Shown here: in pieces, positions 1-6,788 of the stretch
Position numbering within the stretch: the first letter of the stretch is position 1
Layout: each line of letters opens with the position of its first letter
From: Flavobacteriaceae bacterium
GTDB lineage: Bacteria > Bacteroidota > Bacteroidia > Flavobacteriales > Flavobacteriaceae
Assembly: GCA_016649785.1 (NCBI GenBank)
Contig: JAENXB010000007.1
Location: 1 to 25,057 of the forward strand
Reading direction: 5' to 3'
Length of the DNA stretch: 25,057 nt
Program-made: the position numbers and the translations under genes
Notes under the pieces: model-generated
The model's input: only the letters and a program-made list of their open reading frames with translations
What the model was told of the DNA's origin: nothing
Database searches by the model: none

Positions 1-1
1 C

Positions 2-142
2 AATGTGAAAACACCTTTGCAAGCTGTTGAAGGATGGTACGAAATAGAACCAGAATTATTTAAAATAACACCCGAGGAATTTAAAATTAAATTTCTAAGT
101 TTACAATCTAGTTTTAATCAGCTTCCATTAACAACCTTGTGA
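2..142 (+). CDS. C-terminal fragment of an unknown protein (truncated by window edge)
   Basis: An open frame enters from the left edge and ends at TGA 140-142. It encodes 46 residues that begin NVKTPLQAVEGW and end NQLPLTTL. The composition (acidic and lysine-rich, with EIEPELFKITPEEF) looks like a genuine protein tail rather than chance, and the frame stops just before an AT-rich structured intergenic tract. I recognise no family. The real start lies outside the window, so neither size nor function can be given. Confidence 0.5.
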   Translation, partial: NVKTPLQAVEGWYEIEPELFKITPEEFKIKFLSLQSSFNQLPLTTL

Positions 143-204
143 AACTTGACACTTATAGAATTCATTTCTAATTTCGTTTAAAGCTTGCATCCAAAGAGTT
201 TGTA

Positions 205-315
205 TAAGATTAGTTGCGTGGTTTAAGCACCTAATTTAGCAAATAAAAACCGAATAGAAAATCCGCGAGTCCCGACACTTCGGGATTCGTAAGTAGGTTA
301 GAACCAAGAAATTAA
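205..315. repeat. Structured intergenic tract, possible dispersed repeat or cassette boundary
   Basis: This non-coding tract contains TTGCGTGGTTTAAGCAC (213-230 region), an AT-rich linker, and then a strong hairpin at 266-289. The hairpin arms, CGAGTCCCGA and TCGGGATTCG, form 10 bp (one G-T) around a CACT loop. From memory, tracts with the same order (a GTGGTTTAAGCAC-like block, a 'tttagcaaata' block, then 'ccgcgag' with a hairpin) recur beside accessory genes in Flavobacteriia genomes. I could not check this here. It sits between the truncated upstream gene and a convergent HNH gene, which suits a boundary of inserted DNA. No T-run follows, so it is not a standard terminator. Confidence 0.35.
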
Positions 316-340
316 TTATTTACGGTATTCTATGCAGTTT

Positions 341-1099
341 TTAGTCAGCTATATATCTAAATGTATAATCAATATTTTCTGCATAATCTATTCTTTTTAT
401 TGTTGTTCCGAAAGGATGATTATCCTTAACGAGATATTTCAGAAAATCATCTCGACATAACTCATCAAAGAAAGGACTAGTTGGGATTAGAAAATTATGA
501 CCAAGCAATTGATAACCATAAATTCGAAATTCTTTATCCATTTCGTCGCTGTGATCTGTAAATCTTATTTGAGGATTTTCAATGTCAGGAAGAGATCCTA
601 AAATTACTTTAAATTTTGGTATATGAATATAAATCGGATAATTTCCTAAATCATATCTTGCAAATTCTCTAATGAAATTAAATCTATCAGCTAAAGCATC
701 ATTCCGTTGTCTTTCACGTTCCTCTAGAAAAACTTTAAACATAGCTTTTCTAAATTGTCTTCCTAATTTTTTCTGAAAACCATCTTTCAAACTATACCTC
801 GGTTTTATTTTTATGTGAAAAGTATTCCAATTTATATTAAAATATTCAGATTTATAGCGTTTATTTTTTGGTATTGAATTAGCTGTTTTTAAAAGGTAAT
901 ATTTAGAGATATTCAACATTTCTTTAAGGACTAATTCACTAGAAGGAAGATTTGGCTGTGGTGAGCCAAAATAGTGATTGCATTTATCACAAACATTTTC
1001 GCAGATATTTTTTCCACCAAGAGACTGGGGAATTGTGTGAGCTTTTTTGTCAAAGCTTTCTTGGGTTTCATCTTTTCTGCACCAAATGCAAATTTTCAT
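341..1099 (-). CDS. HNH endonuclease family protein (HNH_5-like)
   Basis: The 252-residue product has an N-terminal zinc-finger/HNH module. With ATG at 1097-1099 as residue 1 it shows C4-x2-C7, then AHTIPQSLGGK with H21, then C37-x2-C40-N41 and YFG. This is the Cys-His-Cys pattern of HNH_5-type nucleases, in which H21 would be catalytic and the cysteines bind zinc. The remaining 200 residues match nothing I know. A longer reading starts at TTG 1109-1111 (4 extra residues), but ATG is preferred. The gene is alone, faces the truncated gene at the left edge, and is AT-rich like its surroundings. This suggests accessory DNA, possibly a defence or mobile-element nuclease. No partner methylase is visible. 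Confidence 0.7.
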   Translation of the reverse strand: MKICIWCRKDETQESFDKKAHTIPQSLGGKNICENVCDKCNHYFGSPQPNLPSSELVLKEMLNISKYYLLKTANSIPKNKRYKSEYFNINWNTFHIKIKPRYSLKDGFQKKLGRQFRKAMFKVFLEERERQRNDALADRFNFIREFARYDLGNYPIYIHIPKFKVILGSLPDIENPQIRFTDHSDEMDKEFRIYGYQLLGHNFLIPTSPFFDELCRDDFLKYLVKDNHPFGTTIKRIDYAENIDYTFRYIAD

Positions 1100-1111
1100 T
1101 GGTTGTTTCAA

Positions 1112-1341
1112 ATTGCGTAGAACATGTTATATAAATTATAAAGTAACCAAATATTGATGTTATCTTAGCGATAAACGCATCTTTTCATAGGGCATGGTCT
1201 TGAAAGATTGGGGTATCTGAATAATTACCAGATCAAGATTATGAATTCGAACTTGAAATAATTCCATTTCAACAAGATTCGGTTTTAGTTTTCAAAAGTA
1301 AGATTAATTAAAATTTTACTCACCAAAGAAACATAAATGTT
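1112..1341. other. Intergenic region with a possible gene remnant
   Basis: About 230 bases carry no complete gene. A short plus-strand open stretch at 1225-1311 ends in TAA and would encode a coding-looking tail (LPDQDYEFELEIIPFQQDSV, then eight more residues). It is preceded directly by an in-frame TAA and has no start codon. This could be the 3' remnant of a deleted gene, but chance cannot be excluded. I see no hairpin or RNA gene here. Confidence 0.25.
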
Positions 1342-1349
1342 TAAGTTTG
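1342..1349 (+). promoter_or_regulatory. Predicted -7 promoter element for the B12 riboswitch transcript
   Basis: TAAGTTTG matches the Bacteroidetes -7 consensus TAnnTTTG exactly. Transcription would begin near 1355, directly before the first helices of the cobalamin aptamer, which is the expected position. No clear TTG -33 element lies 17-23 nt upstream, so the call rests on the -7 box and its position. Confidence 0.5.
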
Positions 1350-1359
1350 CACTGAAATT

Positions 1360-1632
1360 TTGGTTTGAAACGGTTTTATAAAAAAATATAACAACCGGAT
1401 CGATTAAAAGGGAATCAGGTTGAAGTTAGAAATACGAAGTTAGAAGTGAATTTTTTTACTTCGTACTTCCCACTTCTAACTTCAAAAAATCCTGAGCTGT
1501 TCCCGCAACTGTAAGCTTAGCCCCGACTAAAGTCGGGACGCTTGTTGTTACTACTTCTAAAACCACTGTCCCGAAACTAAAGGGATGGGAAGGTAAACAA
1601 CAAGACGCAAGCCAGGAAACCTGCCACATTTC
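1360..1632 (+). promoter_or_regulatory. Cobalamin (vitamin B12) riboswitch, expanded
   Basis: The conserved blocks of the adenosylcobalamin aptamer occur in order. These are TTAAAAGGGAATCAGGT (1404-1420), ATCCTGAGCTG (1489-1499), the B12-box core CCCGCAACTGTAAGC (1502-1515), CCACT (1563-1567), GGGAAGG (1587-1593) and GCCAGGAAACCTGCC (1611-1625). CTTGTTGTT (1541-1549) and AACAACAAG (1598-1605 area) pair to close an inner domain. At about 270 nt it is longer than usual. The TCAGG/CCTGA hairpin, whose loop is normally a few nt, holds a repeat hairpin of about 62 nt (1422-1483), and a CCCGAC/GTCGGG hairpin (1522-1537) follows the core. It precedes a TonB receptor, the classic setting for B12-repressed uptake. 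Confidence 0.93.
1422..1483. repeat. Palindromic GAAGTTAGAAGT-type repeat inserted in the riboswitch
   Basis: GAAGTTAGAAGTG (1436-1448) and CACTTCTAACTTC (1471-1483) form a perfect 13-bp inverted repeat. GAAGTTAGAA occurs twice on the left arm (1422-1431 and 1436-1445), and TACGAAGT (1433-1440) pairs perfectly with ACTTCGTA (1458-1465). The centre is AATTTTTTT. The GAAGTTAGAAGT/ACTTCTAACTTC motif resembles, from memory, short tandem motifs scattered through Flavobacteriia intergenic DNA. It lies inside the loop of one aptamer hairpin, so it is probably a mobile or expanding repeat tolerated there. Confidence 0.7.
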
Positions 1633-1666
1633 ACAAAAAAATGTCAAACTTTCGGGATAAAAGTTT

Positions 1667-1690
1667 GGTGTAGTTTACTACATCTTTTTT
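1667..1690 (+). terminator. Intrinsic terminator in the riboswitch expression platform
   Basis: A 7-bp stem (GGTGTAG 1667-1673 with CTACATC 1678-1684, one G-T pair) with a TTTA loop is followed at once by six T (1685-1690). It lies 42 nt after the last aptamer block and 20 nt before the receptor ATG. A second hairpin just upstream (CAAACTT/AAGTTTG, around 1645-1667) touches its first base and could compete with it as an antiterminator. This is the layout expected of a B12-OFF switch acting on transcription. Confidence 0.65.
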
Positions 1691-1709
1691 CCTGGTTAAA
1701 ATTTATTGT

Positions 1710-3644
1710 ATGTACAAAAAATTATGGATTTGTGGCGCATTCCTGTGCGCCGGTTTGTCGTATGCACAGCAAACCGAAACAGAAGTTGAATCTTTGGACG
1801 AAGTGGTCCTTATCGATTCAAAATTTGAACTGAAGCGTGAAAACAGCGGAAAAGTGGTTACTAAAATAACCGCCGATGACCTGGAAAGAAGCCGTGGACA
1901 AAGCATCCCGGAAATAATCAACCGGGTGAGCGGGATAGAGATCAATGGTTCCAGGAGCTACGACGGTCTTAATTTGGGTTATTATGTCCGCGGAGGAAGG
2001 AACCGTCAGGTTGTGATAATGGTAGATGGTGTCCAGTTAAGCGATCCTTCTGCTATTTCAAACGATTTTGATTTAAGGCTATTGCCGCTGGATCAGGTAG
2101 CGTCAATTGAAATTATAAAAGGAGCTTCCAGCACGCTCTATGGTTCCGGAGCTGCAACTGCCGTTATCAGTATTACCACAAAAAAGCCGGTGAATAAAAA
2201 AATAGGGCTTCAAATACAATCAACTTTGGGAACTAATCAAACTCAGGATGATCAGGATTATAAGCTTGCCCAGTTTGACAACGCAGTTGGCGTGAGCGGG
2301 AGATTGTCAAAATTTGACTATCAGTTGAACTTCAGCAATCGTTATTCAGAAAATATGTCGGCTATAAAATCTGCCGATACTAATGAGGGTTTTGATGATA
2401 ATCCTTTTTCAAAATACAATGTTTATGCCCGGTTGGGTTATAAAATAAACGAGCAATTGAAGTTTTATGTCTATGGGAATTTTGATAAATTCAATTCGTC
2501 TTTTGACGATTCATTTATGTATGCCGATGCGGATAATGAGCTTAAAAGCGAGCAATTCAGGACAGGCAGTCATTGGGAAGCAACCTATAAAAACGGAAGT
2601 TTTATTTTTAACGATAGTTATACCAAGTTGAATCGGGAGGTGAGTTCCGATTTTCCGAATAAATATGACGGTAAGGTGTATGCTTTTGATGCTTACAACA
2701 AATATGTTTTTAATGAAAAAATCCATACAATTCTTGGAGTAAATGGAATTTTCAGCAATTTCAACAGTTTCAGTATTCCTTTTGGAGAAACCGAATTTAA
2801 ACAGACAGTTAGTGATAAAACAGCCAATTTTGAAATTGTGGATCCTTATGTGAATGCTGTATATGTTTCCGGTTTTGGTTTCAATTTGAATGCCGGTACG
2901 AGACTGAACATTCACAGTGCATACGGGAGTCATTTGGTTTATAATGTGAATCCATCTTATACCTATCATTTAAAAGAAGGTTATTTAAAAGCCCTGACTT
3001 CTTACAGTACCGCTTATATTACACCTTCGCTTTTTCAGCTTTTTGCACCGAATTACGGAAATACAGATTTAAACCCTGAAGAAAGTTCTACGTTTGAGGC
3101 CGGATTGGAATTCCATTCTAAAAAAATGGAGCTAAGCGCGGTTTATTTCAGGAGAAATTCTGAGAATTTTATCGATTTTGTGACTGTGGATCCTGTGAAT
3201 TATATTTCAGAATATCAAAATGTTCCGGAAGAATTTAGCGCGAGTGGAGTGGAAGTGGAGTTCAGGTTGGAGCTGCTTGAAAATCTCGATTTTACAGGAA
3301 ATTATACTTTTACTGAAGTTGACGAAAAGTTCGCGCTTCGTATTCCCAAACATAAAATAAATGCCCGGTTGGGTCTTAGCATTGCTAAAAACACCTTTAC
3401 CTCATTGAGTTATCAGTTCAATGATGACAGGACCGATTCATTTTTTAACAATAATACTTTTGAAAATGAACTGGTTGTACTGGAGAGTTTTGGAGTGCTG
3501 GATTATTATATCAGTCATCAGGTAAATGATCATCTTAAAATATTTGCCGGGGTGAATAATCTTACCAACGAGAAATATGAGGAGATCTTTAGATTTAATA
3601 CGAGGGGAAGGAATGCTCGCTTTGGCCTGGCTTTAAATTTTTAA
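1710..3644 (+). CDS. btuB: TonB-dependent receptor, vitamin B12 transporter BtuB-like
   Basis: This 644-residue outer-membrane receptor has a signal peptide at residues 1-19 (cleavage at SYA-QQ), a TonB-box-like stretch near residues 28-37 (SLDEVVLIDS) and a plug domain at about 45-160. The plug includes the hallmark segments IPEIINRVSGIEI, YYVRGGRNRQVVIMVDGVQL and IEIIKGASSTLYGSGAATAVI. A beta-barrel follows and ends in the terminal aromatic FGLALNF. The size is typical of small BtuB/cobalamin receptors without a carboxypeptidase-like extension. Substrate assignment rests on the B12 riboswitch directly upstream, which should shut the gene off when cobalamin is plentiful. No btuFCD transporter genes accompany it in the window, so inner-membrane uptake must be encoded elsewhere. 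Confidence 0.88.
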   Translation: MYKKLWICGAFLCAGLSYAQQTETEVESLDEVVLIDSKFELKRENSGKVVTKITADDLERSRGQSIPEIINRVSGIEINGSRSYDGLNLGYYVRGGRNRQVVIMVDGVQLSDPSAISNDFDLRLLPLDQVASIEIIKGASSTLYGSGAATAVISITTKKPVNKKIGLQIQSTLGTNQTQDDQDYKLAQFDNAVGVSGRLSKFDYQLNFSNRYSENMSAIKSADTNEGFDDNPFSKYNVYARLGYKINEQLKFYVYGNFDKFNSSFDDSFMYADADNELKSEQFRTGSHWEATYKNGSFIFNDSYTKLNREVSSDFPNKYDGKVYAFDAYNKYVFNEKIHTILGVNGIFSNFNSFSIPFGETEFKQTVSDKTANFEIVDPYVNAVYVSGFGFNLNAGTRLNIHSAYGSHLVYNVNPSYTYHLKEGYLKALTSYSTAYITPSLFQLFAPNYGNTDLNPEESSTFEAGLEFHSKKMELSAVYFRRNSENFIDFVTVDPVNYISEYQNVPEEFSASGVEVEFRLELLENLDFTGNYTFTEVDEKFALRIPKHKINARLGLSIAKNTFTSLSYQFNDDRTDSFFNNNTFENELVVLESFGVLDYYISHQVNDHLKIFAGVNNLTNEKYEEIFRFNTRGRNARFGLALNF

Positions 3645-3660
3645 AATTGAGAAGTTCATT

Positions 3661-3701
3661 AATAAAAAAGGGTTTCGATTTAATCGAAACCCTTTTTTAT
3701 T
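3661..3701. terminator. Bidirectional intrinsic terminator
   Basis: The near-perfect palindrome has arms AAAAAAGGGTTTCGATT and AATCGAAACCCTTTTTT, giving a long stem with A- and T-runs on the outside. It lies between the convergent btuB-like receptor and the S41 peptidase gene and can terminate both strands. Confidence 0.9.
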
Positions 3702-3717
3702 AATTGTAAAATTCTGA

Positions 3718-5172
3718 CTATTTTTCAATAATTGCGGGGATCTTATCGATATACATTTTTTGATAATCAATCTGGTCCATCCCACTTTCACCAACTGGTT
3801 TAAAAATTTCAACACCGGCAGGAATAGAGATCCTGTTGCCTAGAATAACATCGATGGCTACTTTAAGAAAAGGTTCATTTGGTTCACCCAGCATTCCAAG
3901 GTTTTCAAAATCTTCGCTAATTTGAAAATCGGGAGCTAACCCATTAATATAATCTGATACCCCTGCGGAATTTACCGATTTCAATACTAAAGGCTGAATT
4001 GCGTAGGTATGATTTGGATTCGCATTTAATCTTCCAAAATTGGGAGAATCATATAAGGTAACTGAAGCCTGGAATTTCCCTGTAGTGGTTTCCCCAATTT
4101 GAACAACATCAATATATGGGTTTAAACCATTAATCACCAGTTCACTGGCAGAGGCAGATCTTGAAGTGGTTAAAATAAAAACCCTTTCTAAATTTAAACT
4201 ATTGATCAATTCCCCGGTTTTTAAAGTTGTATTGAACTTATTTAAAAGTCTTGCTCTTAAATCTGCTGTGCTTTCAAAATAAACTTGATACTCAGCATTC
4301 CACTGTTCTTTCATAAAAATTTCACCGGCGAATTGTCCTGTGATCATTGAAGCCAGATCTGTAGCCGTTCTTACAGATCCACCTCCGTTGTAACGCAAGT
4401 CAAGAACAAATTCTGTAACACCCGCGGCTTTAAATTCCCCTAAAGCAGCATTTAATTGAGGGTCAAAGTCTGAAGTAAAACTTGTGTAAAAAAGGTAACC
4501 AACTTTTTTACCATCAACATCCAATGTTTTTGAAACCAAAACAGGGTTTGTGGTATATTCTTGTTTTGTCAAAGTAACGGTTACTCCCGTTGGAGTAATA
4601 GAACTGCCATTTAAAGTTGCCAGGCCAATGGTATAGGTTTCGGGGGCCAATAAATTATTATAATTTGAATCGGTTAATTGTTGACCGTCTATCATATTAA
4701 AAACATCACCTCTTTTAATACCCTGCGCTTCTGCTGAAGTCCCGGGAAGAACATAGCGCACATATCCAAATATCTCTGAGCAACTTTCGCAGTAACGTAC
4801 CAAACCGTAAGAAATACCGTTGGTAGTACTTATTCCACTAAATAAATTTTCGAGTTCCACATAATCATCTACCAAAAAACTAAACCGATCCTGAGGTGCA
4901 AGTAATCCCTCATAGAATAAATCTTCAGGAGTTGCGAAATTGTCTAAGAAGTCGTTTCGTTCTGTCTGAGTTGGGAAAAAATCATTTGCCAATTCCGGGA
5001 CATCCGCTTTATAGAGATATATTTCATTCAATCCGCGATAAATAAAATTTTCAACCGTAAGATCCCGACCGTCAACTATAGGCTTATCAATAGCATCATC
5101 AGTATCGTCGGAACAGGAAGTGAAAAATCCTCCAAAAAGCAGGGTGAATAAAATCAGTTTGTAAATTTTCAT
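3718..5172 (-). CDS. S41 family (C-terminal processing type) peptidase, lipoprotein
   Basis: The 484-residue product has a lipoprotein signal with lipobox FFTSC (lipidated C20), followed by SDDTDD. A PDZ domain lies at about 115-200 (GTSAEAQGIKRGDVFNMIDG), followed by the S41 catalytic core. The substrate-strand region FVLDLRYNGGGS is at 256-266, the nucleophile S339 in SRSASASE, and the general-base lysine K366 in TTTGKFQAS. The CESC cysteine pair at 128-131 might form a disulphide in the envelope. It should be anchored to the outer membrane or periplasm and cleave unstructured C-termini. It is divergent from the sigma-factor operon, with 129 nt between starts. A function in envelope maintenance is inferred from that context only; the natural substrate is unknown. 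Confidence 0.88.
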   Translation of the reverse strand: MKIYKLILFTLLFGGFFTSCSDDTDDAIDKPIVDGRDLTVENFIYRGLNEIYLYKADVPELANDFFPTQTERNDFLDNFATPEDLFYEGLLAPQDRFSFLVDDYVELENLFSGISTTNGISYGLVRYCESCSEIFGYVRYVLPGTSAEAQGIKRGDVFNMIDGQQLTDSNYNNLLAPETYTIGLATLNGSSITPTGVTVTLTKQEYTTNPVLVSKTLDVDGKKVGYLFYTSFTSDFDPQLNAALGEFKAAGVTEFVLDLRYNGGGSVRTATDLASMITGQFAGEIFMKEQWNAEYQVYFESTADLRARLLNKFNTTLKTGELINSLNLERVFILTTSRSASASELVINGLNPYIDVVQIGETTTGKFQASVTLYDSPNFGRLNANPNHTYAIQPLVLKSVNSAGVSDYINGLAPDFQISEDFENLGMLGEPNEPFLKVAIDVILGNRISIPAGVEIFKPVGESGMDQIDYQKMYIDKIPAIIEK

Positions 5173-5213
5173 AAAGTTTGTAATTAATTATAAAATTAAG
5201 TTCCTAAAAGTAA

Positions 5214-5227
5214 TCACTATATTGTGA
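5214..5227. promoter_or_regulatory. Operator-like palindrome between divergent genes
   Basis: TCACTATATTGTGA is an inverted repeat (TCAC-N6-GTGA, palindromic except for positions 5 and 10). It sits between the S41 peptidase start and the sigma operon promoter, 14 bases upstream of the presumed -35 box. It could bind a dimeric regulator acting on either gene. No regulator gene of that kind is adjacent, so this stays tentative. Confidence 0.3.
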
Positions 5228-5240
5228 ATTCAAAAAAAAT

Positions 5241-5266
5241 TGTAACAAATTAATATTTCATTCGTC
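5241..5266 (+). promoter_or_regulatory. Predicted ECF-sigma-dependent promoter
   Basis: TGTAAC (5241-5246) and CGTC (5263-5266), separated by 16 nt, fit the general ECF-sigma arrangement of an AAC-containing -35 box and a CGTC-type -10 box. They lie just upstream of an ECF sigma gene. No TAnnTTTG housekeeping box is seen here, so autoactivation is the simplest reading. AAGGAGG at 5275-5281 follows, but it lies about 20 nt from the ATG, too far for a usual ribosome binding site. Confidence 0.5.
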
Positions 5267-5301
5267 GTAAATATAAGGAGGTCCTAACCAATCAAATATA
5301 A

Positions 5302-5811
5302 ATGAATCAAAATACCTTCATTAGTTTAATTAATCCTGTAAAGGATAAAATGTATCGGTTGGCATTGCGCTTGCTTATATCAAAAGAATCGGCTGAGGAT
5401 GCTACCCAGGAGGTCTTTTTGAAATTATGGAACGGGAATGAAAAAATCAAAAATTATGCCAATTTAGAGGCTTTTGCGATGACGGTAACCCGGAATTATT
5501 GCCTTGACCAATTAAAATCGAAGCAAAATAGCAATTTGAAAATGATTCACAACAATTATGAAAGTCATGAACGTTCCATCCACGATCAATTGGAAATAAC
5601 CGATGAATTAGAACAGGTATCACTGATACTAAGTAGCTTGCCGGAACAGCAAAAAATTATTTTTCAGTTAAGGGATATTGAACAGTATGAATTTGAAGAA
5701 ATAGCTGAAATTACCAAAATGAACGAAACTGCCATAAGAGTGGCACTTTCAAGAGTACGAAAAAAAATTAGGGAAGAATTGTTAAAAAAACACAACTATG
5801 GAATTAAATAA
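5302..5811 (+). CDS. RNA polymerase ECF-type sigma-70 factor
   Basis: The 169-residue product has sigma region 2 at about 10-75 (YRLALRLLISKESAEDATQEVFLKLW, then NYANLEAFAMTVTRNYCLDQL) and region 4 at about 105-160. In region 4, LSSLPEQQKIIFQLRDIEQYEFEEIAEI and NETAIRVALSRVRKKIREEL form the helix-turn-helix that reads the -35 box. Regions 1 and 3 are absent, as in ECF factors. Its 3' end overlaps the next gene by 14 nt, indicating translational coupling to its probable anti-sigma factor. An ECF-like promoter lies upstream, suggesting autoregulation. Confidence 0.93.
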   Translation: MNQNTFISLINPVKDKMYRLALRLLISKESAEDATQEVFLKLWNGNEKIKNYANLEAFAMTVTRNYCLDQLKSKQNSNLKMIHNNYESHERSIHDQLEITDELEQVSLILSSLPEQQKIIFQLRDIEQYEFEEIAEITKMNETAIRVALSRVRKKIREELLKKHNYGIK

Positions 5812-6247
5812 ATTGGAATCCCTGCTAAAAAAATATGAGGAGGGAAATACAACCCTGGCCGAAGAAAAGCAGTTGCAGTACTATTTTTCTTCAGAAGAAA
5901 TACCAACACATTTACGGAGTTATAAAATAATATTTGCGTATTCTGCAAATGAAAAAACCAGGACTTATCCAGGCAAGACTCAATTAGCTTCCAAAAAAGG
6001 ACAATTTTTCTTCATTGGAATTGCGGCAAGTATTCTTTTGGCAATTGGAATTTTTGCCTGGCAAAACAACATCCGGGAAGAAATACCTCAACAGAATGTG
6101 GGTACCATTGAAGATCCACATGAAGCTTATCAAAAAACCAAGGAGGCTCTGCAAATGGTGGCAGAAGTTTTTAATGCCGGTAGGGAAGATTTGGAATATT
6201 TAAATGAATTCAATAAAACCAAAAACAAATTTATTAAAAATCAATAA
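5798..6247 (+). CDS. Membrane-anchored probable anti-sigma factor
   Basis: The 149-residue product starts inside the sigma gene (14-nt overlap). It has a cytosolic N-terminus of about 65 residues that begins MELNKLESLLKKYEEGNTTLAEEK, a pattern common in Bacteroidetes proteins paired with ECF factors. One transmembrane helix follows at about 69-88 (FFFIGIAASILLAIGIFAW). The tail of about 60 residues outside the membrane is helical and charged (EAYQKTKEALQMVAEVFNAG). There is no classic HxxxCxxC zinc anti-sigma motif. The role is inferred from coupling, topology and family resemblance: it would hold the sigma factor at the membrane until an envelope signal releases it. Confidence 0.72.
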   Translation: MELNKLESLLKKYEEGNTTLAEEKQLQYYFSSEEIPTHLRSYKIIFAYSANEKTRTYPGKTQLASKKGQFFFIGIAASILLAIGIFAWQNNIREEIPQQNVGTIEDPHEAYQKTKEALQMVAEVFNAGREDLEYLNEFNKTKNKFIKNQ

Positions 6248-6258
6248 AAATCAAGATT

Positions 6259-6786
6259 ATGAAAAAGTCAATAATTGTAATATTATTATGTCTGGTATCA
6301 ATTGCAGGTTATTCTCAGAATTTTACAAAATATGAGAATATGAAAGAAGTGGATGCCATGATCATGACCAGTAAGATGTTTAAGCTCCTGGCCAAGGTAG
6401 ATTTAAGCTCCACAGATCCGGAAGCGCAGCAATACATTAAATTAATTGAGAACCTGAAGGAAATAAGAATGTTTACCACCAATCAGTCTGCTATTCGTGC
6501 ACAAATGGCTGCCGATGTCTCTACTTATTTAAGCAAAGGTTCCCTGGAGCAATTGATGAGGGTAAATGAAGATGGAAAAAGCATCAAATTTTATTCTAAA
6601 CCGGGCAGAAATGAAAACTTTGTAAGCGAGCTCTTTATGTTTATGGAAGGTGAAAAAGACGGAAAACCCATTGCGGTTATCCTGAGTATTACCGGAGATA
6701 TCGATTTAACGCAATTGTCAAAACTGGCTACCGATCTAAAAGTTCCGGGTGCTGAAGAATTGAAAAAAGTAAATAAAAAACCCTAA
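6259..6786 (+). CDS. DUF4252 domain-containing exported protein
   Basis: The 175-residue product has a cleavable signal peptide (MKKSIIVILLCLVSIAGYSQ, predicted cleavage near residue 19). The mature part has DUF4252 character: NMKEVDAMIMTSKMFKLLAKVDLSS, then IKLIENLKEIRMFTTNQSA, then a beta-rich stretch (KSIKFYSKPGRNENFVSEL) and IAVILSITGDIDLTQLSKLATDL. It probably lies in the periplasm. It starts 11 nt after the probable anti-sigma gene and ends 2 nt before the next DUF4252 gene, so it belongs to the sigma operon. DUF4252 has no established biochemical function that I know of. Confidence 0.85.
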   Translation: MKKSIIVILLCLVSIAGYSQNFTKYENMKEVDAMIMTSKMFKLLAKVDLSSTDPEAQQYIKLIENLKEIRMFTTNQSAIRAQMAADVSTYLSKGSLEQLMRVNEDGKSIKFYSKPGRNENFVSELFMFMEGEKDGKPIAVILSITGDIDLTQLSKLATDLKVPGAEELKKVNKKP

Positions 6787-6788
6787 TT

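Noticed and set aside
1456..1647. Minus-strand open frame across the cobalamin riboswitch
   Set aside because: It lies wholly within the conserved RNA structure and has no protein-like composition; a shadow of the aptamer.
2511..2969. 152-codon minus-strand open frame inside the TonB receptor gene
   Set aside because: Antisense to a clearly coding barrel region with no family resemblance; a long chance frame.
5205..5212. TACTTTTA on the minus strand as the S41 peptidase -7 box
   Set aside because: One mismatch to TAnnTTTG in a very AT-rich stretch and no -33 element; too weak to call.
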